A stretch of DNA of 64,000 nucleotides from Imbricaverruca yamaguchii. Lineage: Eukaryota; Arthropoda; Thecostraca; Neoverrucidae. Shown one piece after another: positions 59,513 through 64,000 of this stretch. The stretch is from contig JAOTOL010000971.1 in NCBI GenBank assembly GCA_034440575.1, positions 72,001 to 136,000 on the forward strand, in the 5' to 3' direction. Numbering within the stretch: position 1 is the stretch's first letter; every line of letters begins with the position of its first letter. Position numbers and translations under genes: made by a program. The notes beneath the pieces are model-generated. The model was given only the letters and a program-made list of their open reading frames with translations. It was not told the origin of the DNA and did not search any database.

Positions 59513-62500
59513 TACAAAAATGTGAATATGTATGCAGATGTGGGCACTGCTAAGTCGTTGTGCATGATTTAGAATATGTGCAGACCTGTATTTCGAGACA
59601 TTTTGCGGCAACGTGATTGTGATTGTGTTCGGCGCTTGCAGCATCATCTTCGTTGTAATAGCCATAACACCGCTGACTAGGTCAACAACCATATCCGTTC
59701 GACTAATGCCTGCCCGGATAAATGCAAGCGGCTGCATGATCATGGCTTCACAGCGATGCTTCCAGGAGCGCGGGCGTGGGAAAATGGCAGCGGTACACAC
59801 CGGGGCATACCGAACCGCACTGGCACGGGCTCTGTATACCCATTAGCCTGTGTCGATAATTTTCACAGCAGTGTTATCAAAAACGGCTACCGTTTTTATT
59901 TTGCCTTGATATGTGCCTAACAATTTGGCATACAAATTAGATCGCTGGGCAATTGGAATATTTTGGCATATTGGACCACTTCCTTTTTGCGAAAATACGG
60001 AAAGCGCATCAGCGCCGATATTTGTGGTCTGGCGCTGATCAAATTTTTTTACTTCCGCGACCCCTAACTCGAAAAATTTTCGATCGATTTTCATTTTCCT
60101 TCCTTTAAACAACGCGCCGGCCATTTTGAAGCAGGTACACAAACAATGCCGTGTATCGGCCGGTAAAAACTTAAAAGTTCTCTACGAAAACCCGGAGGTG
60201 TGGGCGGATTTCGCCCCCCCTCCAGGGCGCGTGTTAACAAGTAAACATCATGATACAGCCGCGGTTTCTGCACTTAGTCATTTGGAGACTTCAGCATCAC
60301 TCGCTGGGCGTAGACACATAGGCAAAGCTTCATATTTTTCGCTGTTTGAACTACATAGCAGCATGATTGAAGGAGGCTGCTTTGTACGCATGTGTATCAC
60401 GTACCAAATACCTCCCTATTTGTTTGTTTATTGGTTGGTTCACGACACACTTTATGCACATTCACGGCTAATGGCGCCGCCCACACTGTTTCGCCGGTGG
60501 GCCGGATGGAAACTGTGTCGAACCCGGGACCTTTGGTACCCATAGCCCGACACCTTAACCACTGGCCATCCCGCCCCTCCCTATTTGTTGCATGTTGAGA
60601 CATTCAGATAGACTTTCCACATGACGTTCAGACGAAAATCAGATAAGTTGGTGATAAAAATGATTGAAATTCGCCGTGATCACCATGGGACCATCGATGT
60701 CTATTTTTTTCCCCAAAGGTACACATGTCAGACATCAATCAATGAACATTGGTATATTTAAGGCAAACATCGCGGGAAGGTGCGGGGCACAACTGACTGA
60801 CGGCATAGAGCACCCAGTTCTATCTTTCATGAAACGCACAGTCATTTTAGCATATTCTCCACGTAACTCTTAGTTGTTAGCACGGGCAAATGCTGCCGGT
60901 GCAAGTAGCAAGCCCGGATGTAGCCGTCCCCCTCTCCTTCCCGTACACGGTTTTTGTAGCTAGCGACACCTGTTCACGCATCGTTCAACTGACTGACCGT
61001 GCACGGGAAACTGCGGAACTGACATTGGCATGTCCACATAGCCATCAAGTTCGAAGTTTGGCGTGTGGCACGTGAGGGCCAGTTCGAAGGCCCCGTCCCA
61101 GGGTATCAACTCCTGCAGGCTCTCTGTGGTCTCATTTAGTCTCGGAGTTCTCCTGGGACGAACGCTGTGTCTCCACGCTCATTTTTGCCTCGGATTGCAC
61201 CTGATACGTTCAACAGCGAACTGGCGCTCTGCTCTGTCACCGCTACAGAGAAATGTCTGGAGCACCATTTCGCTGTGAGCATACCAGGCACTGGAGTGGA
61301 GGTACGGCATCACGATGCTCACGACTTCCCCATGCTGCAGCCGAGTGAGCTGCAGCCGGCGCAGCACATGCCGCGGCCCATCTAGCTAGTTGTGCTGCAC
61401 TTTCGCGCGAAACCACATCGGATAGTAAACCCTCCACAATGGATTTAACGATACGCCGAAGGTTTTTCCATGCAGCGTCTCCCAGGCCATGATCTGATAC
61501 GTACACTGTACGTGTCAGATCACGGTCTATGTAGCGCATATCATGCTGCTATGTATTTCAAACAGCGAATAAATATGAAGCTTCGTGTATATTTCTATGC
61601 CCAGTGAGTGATGATGAAGTCTTCAAATGTGTAGAAGTGCAGAAACCGCGGCTGTATCATGATTTTTACTTGTTTAAACCTCAGAGTTCCTTGTAGGCCC
61701 CAAAATGGACATTTGCTGGTGTATTAGAAGACATAAGATAGCCGATATTTTCTAACTGTCGATTTTTCGACCATACTGCGTTGTTTCAGTCGACTCAGCT
61801 CATCGAGACGATCAAAAAGAGATACTATTTGGCCCACTTATCTGGATTGTTTCTCATAGCTAATAAGGTGCCGACTGCCGAAAACAGTCTTTTGCTCAAA
61901 CGCATTTTGAGAAAAATATGCCGATTGCCCGGCGATCTAATTTTTATGCCAAATTCTTGGGCACATATAAAGGCGAAATAAAAACAGTAGCCGTTTTTGA
62001 TGACACCACTTTGACAATTCTCGACACAGGCTAATAATCATCCACACTGGCGCCGGCTCTGTACACTCAGTCACACTGGCGCCGGCTCTGTATACCCAGC
62101 AGCCAGCTGATCGCAATTCCGTTTACCTGCTGATCGAGATGCGACTGCGTGAGGAAGTCAGTGGACGTTGCACGATATGTGCAGTATGTAGCTTGCGCCG
62201 GATAAGGTCAGTAATACACCGTCACTGAATGGGCACATTGCGATGCAAAGAGAGCAATACAATCGAAGTCATGACGAGGATTCATTGCTGGTGATAATGC
62301 AGCGTGAGATAGCATTGGATAGCATAAATGGTATCTAATGTAAATATTCCCCCCCACCGCACGCGCCCAGTAACTCGTTCATAACAAACATCATTAAGCA
62401 TGGGTGAAGAGTTTATAAAACATTCACATCTGGATTTAGATGCTGAAAACACACTTACTCGTTCTTCAATGCCACTAGTTCTATCACCTGCACGTGTACG

Positions 62501-63090
62501 CCAAGCAGTTAGACCAGCTTCCTCCCGGAGCAACACCTCGACTTACAAAGCGCGCTATCACCGGTAGCCGCCAACTGTCGCGACGGCTCGCTGTCGCCAG
62601 ATTCGCCGGCGGCGTTCGGCCGCCACAGCTCTCCGTCAGAGGGTTCGGCGCGCGCTGTGACGCACAGATACCTACTCACTGCACTCCGTCTATGTCCTGC
62701 CTCGCTCTCACAGAGACACACTCACGGTATTCCATCTATGCCCTGCCCTACCCTGGCAGGACAAGCACATGGTACTCCGTTTATACCCTGCCACACTCTC
62801 GCAGAGACAAGCCCACGGTACTTCGTTCATGCACTGCCCCACCCTCCGCAGAGACAAGCCCGTGACACTCTGTTTATGCCCTCCCCGCCCTCGCAGAGAC
62901 AAGCTCACAGCACTCTGTCTGCACCCTGCCAAGCACCACGAACTCCTCGCGCCCCCATCTGCTACCGGAGCTCCCATCTGCTGCCTGAGCGGCCGGTCGC
63001 CGACTGTTGCCCATGTTGTTGCAGATGTCGCGCTACGCCAGCGGCGGCCATTACATGCTGCACTTTGATACCAAATACGCGTTTCGTAGG
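43204..63090 (+). CDS. Prolyl 4-hydroxylase alpha subunit gene, 5' eight exons (3' end outside window)
   Basis: Eight exons (43204-43382, 46479-46645, 50344-50505, 53604-53773, 54973-55167, 56377-56550, 59057-59236, 63025-63090) with GT...AG introns join to 431 codons with no stop. The product is a collagen prolyl 4-hydroxylase alpha subunit, a lumenal ER enzyme that pairs with protein disulfide isomerase and uses iron, 2-oxoglutarate, oxygen and ascorbate. Visible parts: signal peptide (about 1-20), N-terminal dimerisation helices (about 22-150), TPR-like substrate-binding domain (about 170-260), and the start of the 2OG-Fe(II) oxygenase domain with the first two iron ligands in HFD (422-424). 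Vertebrate family members are about 520-550 residues, so about 100 residues, including the distal His and the 2OG-binding Lys, lie to the right. Exon 3 and exon 7 border arrays of copied splice sites. Which paralogue it is cannot be said. Confidence 0.93.
43383..46478. other. P4H alpha intron 1
   Basis: It holds a (TA)n-(GA)n microsatellite at 43662-43741 and three loose ~65-bp GC-rich repeats (GCTCGARCT...GTGCCGGACG) at about 43845-43985. A near-duplicate ~60-bp pair (TTTGGTGTT...TGCTGGYCGYCACSGCAGTC) lies at 45260-45370, and an 18-bp duplication (GCATTACAAATACCAGTG) at 46190-46235. ORFs of up to 173 codons in GC-rich parts show no family motif. Confidence 0.6.
43662..43741. repeat. TA/GA compound microsatellite
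   Basis: (AT)n of about 30 units followed by (GA)n, in intron 1. Confidence 0.96.
46479..46645 (+). CDS. P4H alpha exon 2: N-terminal domain
   Basis: Acceptor TCTGTTTCAG, donor TCAG then GTGAGG. The joined codon AA+C gives Asn. The peptide NYLREYSEVEND, then NFMEKIAGNPVHAFHLAKRF and DWRRIQNTM, matches the family's conserved NPV(H/N)A(F/Y).L.KR...DW block. Ends in phase 1. Confidence 0.93.
46646..50343. other. P4H alpha intron 2
   Basis: It holds a possible LINE relic at 47709-47906, a short-unit degenerate repeat (GCGTACGTATATTTGC-like) at 47930-47995 and a GC-rich patch at 47220-47420. At 50284-50300 a lone CTCCGCCAGTGAGTG copy, matching the end of exon 3 plus its donor, stands upstream of exon 3. 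Otherwise nothing is recognised. Confidence 0.55.
47709..47906 (-). pseudogene. Possible reverse-transcriptase C-terminal relic
   Basis: The minus-strand frame ends RSVRFRAAASWNKIPPAISS, resembling the closing F..A...WN.LP..I block of many non-LTR retrotransposon proteins. It is too short for a firm call. The same bases contain a weak tRNA-like box B (GTTCGATTCC), so a SINE head is the alternative. Confidence 0.3.
50344..50505 (+). CDS. P4H alpha exon 3: end of N-terminal domain
   Basis: Acceptor GCGCTCCGCAG; G+AC gives Asp. The peptide has DVSKQIESLKLGTRLPKESD, MLGVAKALVRLHDTYNIDLD and RLASGDMLGVQTSA, matching the family's P...D..GA..AL.RLQ.TY.L block before the substrate-binding domain. 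The donor is TCCGCCA then GTGAGTG, phase 1. The donor and the preceding ~20 bases are copied many times downstream. Use of the first downstream copy would add codons in frame and then meet a stop at 50562-50564. Confidence 0.93.
50484..51660 (+). repeat. Minisatellite copying exon 3 end and its splice donor 18 times
   Basis: The unit (about 52-61 bp) contains CTGGGAGTGCAGACCTCCGC, then CAGTGAGTG and CAACACTCATCAGAGTGTTA. The first 22 bases are the coding end of exon 3 and GTGAGTG is its donor. After the true donor at 50506, I count 18 further copies with an intact GTGAGTG. Copies near 51260 and 51410 are damaged, and two very degenerate units follow to about 51780. Units come in subtypes (AGGCTGGGAGTG; CATGCTAGGGGTG; CCAGACAC), so the array grew in blocks. 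Confidence 0.93.
51790..53603. other. P4H alpha intron 3, remainder
   Basis: AT-leaning sequence with no recognised element. A few AGGTCA motifs occur around 52580-52640 and 52750. Confidence 0.45.
53604..53773 (+). CDS. P4H alpha exon 4: peptide-substrate-binding domain
   Basis: Acceptor TTCTTCTCCAG; A+CT gives Thr. The peptide reads LTAQDCMYMGKHSLKQRMYF, RAVEWFDTALKLAEREQNGT and REDIIRFSARARIA. It matches the family's L(T/S)..DC...G..AY....Y..A..W...AL TPR segment. NGT is a possible N-glycosylation site. The donor is ATCGCC then GTACGT, phase 0. Confidence 0.93.
53774..54972. other. P4H alpha intron 4
   Basis: No repeat or RNA recognised. Exon 4 ends RARIA and exon 5 starts HDEVALTPNH. 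In relatives there are usually several more residues of TPR helix between these points, so a very short exon could be hidden here; I could not find one. Confidence 0.4.
54973..55167 (+). CDS. P4H alpha exon 5: end of TPR region and linker
   Basis: Acceptor TATCGTTTCAG, donor CAGCTGCTG then GTGGGT, both phase 0. The peptide has HDEVALTPNHTNVYVLSEPL, then TEQDFLNYKALCRGEQLL. The YKALCRGE block equals the conserved Y..LCRGE before the catalytic domain. Third positions are strongly GC-rich. NHT and NIS are possible N-glycosylation sites. Confidence 0.9.
55168..56376. other. P4H alpha intron 5
   Basis: Contains a perfect 14-bp hairpin at 55623-55653 and nothing else I recognise. Confidence 0.45.
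55623..55653. repeat. 14-bp perfect hairpin, 3-base loop
   Basis: GTCCATACCTAACC (55623-55636) pairs perfectly with 55640-55653 around a TGC loop. Confidence 0.9.
56377..56550 (+). CDS. P4H alpha exon 6: start of catalytic domain
   Basis: Acceptor CCTGTATTGCAG, donor ACCGAG then GTTAGT, phase 0 at both ends. The peptide has LKCWNSDRGFAYFKLRPIKV, then DPDLYMFHDVISDEEIEFIK. The F.L.P.K.E and L..FHD.IS..EI..(I/V)K blocks are diagnostic of the family. Confidence 0.94.
56551..57825. other. P4H alpha intron 6, 5' part
   Basis: Contains a duplicated GGCAGGATGTCGACCTGGG (about 56683 and 56750) and a 15-bp triplicate CTACATCGCTGGCTA-like run at 57650-57690. Otherwise unrecognised. Confidence 0.5.
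57826..59056 (+). repeat. Minisatellite copying exon 7 splice acceptor and exon start 14 times
   Basis: The unit (about 82-100 bp) has CTGACC repeats, then CGTCAG (acceptor), CTGTCGCGCTCTCTGGTGAT and CGGAGGCA (first ~28 bases of exon 7), then GTGGCCGTGCCTGACCCGCC. There are 14 copies before the true exon; 12 keep CAG before CTG, two (near 57998 and 58088) read CCAACTG. From 58380 on, copies whose next bases are ATGGCCGGCGG (as in the real exon, ATGGCCGGCGA) alternate with copies reading GTACCTGCGG, a higher-order pattern. Each CTGAC also fits a branch-point consensus. Confidence 0.93.
59057..59236 (+). CDS. P4H alpha exon 7: catalytic domain
   Basis: Acceptor CTGACCGTCAG, donor TTCCAG then GTCAGT, phase 0. 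The peptide starts LSRSLVIGGMAGDKVSDTRI, then SKTAWLDD and RRVAAITALNVDVRRGEAEM. It matches the family's LSR..V....... R.SK.AWL......V......R....TGL.......E block. The acceptor is the last of fifteen near-identical ones. Splicing to an upstream copy of the GTACC subtype would read about 17 codons and then a stop. Confidence 0.93.
59476..59509. repeat. TA microsatellite
   Basis: About 16 TA units in intron 7. Confidence 0.95.
59980..60237 (-). mobile_element. TTAA-ended transposon, truncated minus-strand copy
   Basis: On the minus strand it starts TTAACACGCGCCCTGGAGGG (60237 downward), then CGAAATCCGCCC, CGGCCGATACAC, TTAGGGGTCGCGGAAGT and CGCTTTCCGTATTTTCGC. This matches 30931-31230. It is 5'-complete and 3'-truncated, and sits at a TTAAAC-like site in the arm of the larger inverted-repeat element. 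Confidence 0.75.
60455..60585 (-). mobile_element. tRNA-Leu/Ser-like SINE head
   Basis: The minus strand reads GGGATGGCCAGTGGTTAAGG (box A region at 60559-60568), TACCAAAGGTCCC and GGTTCGACAC (box B, 60515-60524), followed by a GC-rich body. It is the same family as 22790-22890. Confidence 0.7.
62671..62940 (+). repeat. ~56-bp tandem repeat, about five copies, upstream of exon 8
   Basis: The unit contains CAGAGACAAGCYCACGGYAC, TYYGTTTATGCCCTGCC and CACCCTCG. It lies about 85 bases before the exon 8 acceptor. Unlike the arrays at exons 3 and 7, it shows no exon 8 sequence. Confidence 0.85.
63025..63090 (+). CDS. P4H alpha exon 8: iron-binding HxD motif
   Basis: Acceptor CATGTTGTTGCAG, donor CGTAGG then GTGAGT, phase 0; 22 codons read MSRYASGGHYMLHFDTKYAF then RR. 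Family members have Y..GG.Y..H(F/Y)D here; His422 and Asp424 would be two of the three iron ligands. The gene continues past the window; no further exon is visible before 64000. Confidence 0.93.
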
Positions 63091-64000
63091 GTGAGTATAG
63101 GGCTACCGGGGCGGCTGTCGAGCGGACGGGCTGCGAGGATAGCGCAGGCTGCGCCGAGTGAAACAGAGCGTTCCCGACCGCAATAGTGTCTGTGGAAGTC
63201 AGCAATCGCCGTCACCACAAGTGACGTACTTTGCCATTGGTCGCCACACTAAGTGATTACGTTCGGAGTTGAAAAGTGACACCGGCTCACCTTGGCCGTC
63301 GGATAAGCGGTTGTGGCGGACGTGTGGTACGACGTATCGAATCTCTCCTGGCCAATGCCGGCGGTGTTCTTCCGAGTCCGGCACGAGGCCGCCCGACCTC
63401 ACCCACCCGGCAACATCTGTCCAGAGGTGCAGGTGCTGGTCGGTGCGCGTGCTTGTGAACGTGCATAACGTGCAGATAAAGCGCGTGCACATGGGTGCAA
63501 AGCGACACGTCGGTGGAGGATGGTACCGGCCACTCCACGGATGTCAGCCCCATTGGCAGCTGCACTTCAGATCTGTCACGGTCTGTAACATGCGTCACAG
63601 TCAGCCAGTCACGTTGGCCGGGATACGCTGAGTACGTGCGCATCTACGGTCTGCCACGCCCACGTTTACGGTTGCTTGTCGTGGTGCACCAGCACTAATG
63701 CATAAACACCGGCACACCACGACGCGCTACATGTGATGTGATCCTCGACTTGGTCGCGGATGCCCGTTCCAAGATCACGGAAAACCATTGTGGGTCACGG
63801 AAACACTCCAAAGATGACGGAGACGCGGTGCAAGATGATGCGGACCCGTTCTAGTGAGGGAGATTCATGACAGGTTGCTGCGGACCTGCCACGTGTACTG
63901 GGAACCGTCGCGGTTCTCGAAGACCCGCTACCAGGTCACGGGCAGCCGTGCAATTCATCCTGATCGGTCACATGCCGCCGGTCGGCCGACCGACCAGCAG
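63091..64000. other. P4H alpha intron 8 (to window edge)
   Basis: GC-moderate sequence with several overlapping ORFs of up to 120 codons on both strands but no motif of the hydroxylase C-terminus or another family. No next exon was found. Confidence 0.5.

Larger units (their letters stand above)
59843..62034. mobile_element. Inverted-repeat transposon, ~2.2 kb, interrupted
   Basis: The left end TTAGCCTGTGTCGATAATTT (59843) is mirrored at the right end (61990-62034). The arms match imperfectly over 59843-59975 against 61915-62034, and again over 60238-60310 against 61597-61680 (motif ATGATACAGCCGCGGTTTCT). Between the matching parts of the left arm sits a TTAA-ended element. The right arm has unrelated sequence there. 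No transposase is visible. It lies within the hydroxylase intron. Confidence 0.6.
59237..63024. other. P4H alpha intron 7
   Basis: Contains a TA microsatellite (59476-59509), an inverted-repeat element (59843-62034) with a nested TTAA-ended copy and a SINE, a duplicated CACTGGCGCCGGCTCTGTA at 62043-62092, and a ~56-bp tandem repeat at 62671-62940. No exon is seen between exons 7 and 8. Confidence 0.6.

Noticed and set aside
63423..63480. Next hydroxylase exon after an AG at 63431
   Set aside because: The translation does not match the family's C-terminal catalytic block and meets a stop quickly.

Overview
The window is nuclear DNA from a multicellular animal. Genes are split by long GT...AG introns, and SINEs with tRNA-like promoters, a CR1/L2-like LINE, inverted-repeat transposons and many microsatellites are present. 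There are no bacterial operons or ribosome binding sites. Phylum cannot be fixed from the sequence; a marine invertebrate is my guess from the repeat types only.

Layout. (1) 1-2159: a truncated hairpin MITE, unrecognised DNA, then a homopolymer-ridden block that is probably poor sequence. (2) 2160-15542: one 13.4-kb DNA transposon whose terminal inverted repeats are arrays of a ~492-bp tandem unit (about 4 units left, 5.6 right). Its interior holds a minus-strand Ulp1/C48-type cysteine protease exon, further minus-strand exon-like ORFs, and smaller nested elements. It has landed inside another transposon family (ends TTAACACGCGCCCTGGAGGG; pieces at 1999-2159 and 15543-16366; more copies at 30931-32303 and 59980-60237). 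(3) 16560-20640: a LINE reverse-transcriptase relic split by a SINE with a clean target-site duplication, then degenerate tandem repeats. (4) 20640-25130: a segment strikingly short of CpG, ending abruptly at a CpG-rich region. (5) 25158-26156: TATA box and a 282-codon GC-rich ORF. (6) 26157-43160: mostly unrecognised DNA with repeats. (7) 43204 to the right edge: eight exons of a prolyl 4-hydroxylase alpha-subunit gene (431 codons visible, in frame across all junctions); its last exons lie beyond the window.

The most unusual observation is in the hydroxylase gene. Directly after exon 3 lies an array in which the last ~20 bases of the exon plus its 5' splice donor are copied 18 times. Directly before exon 7 lies a second array in which the 3' splice acceptor plus the first ~28 bases of the exon are copied 14 times. 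The gene therefore faces rows of decoy donors at one exon and decoy acceptors at another.

Several unrelated repeat families in the window also carry AGGTCA half-sites of the nuclear-receptor type. All functional statements are inference from sequence; no search or alignment was run.
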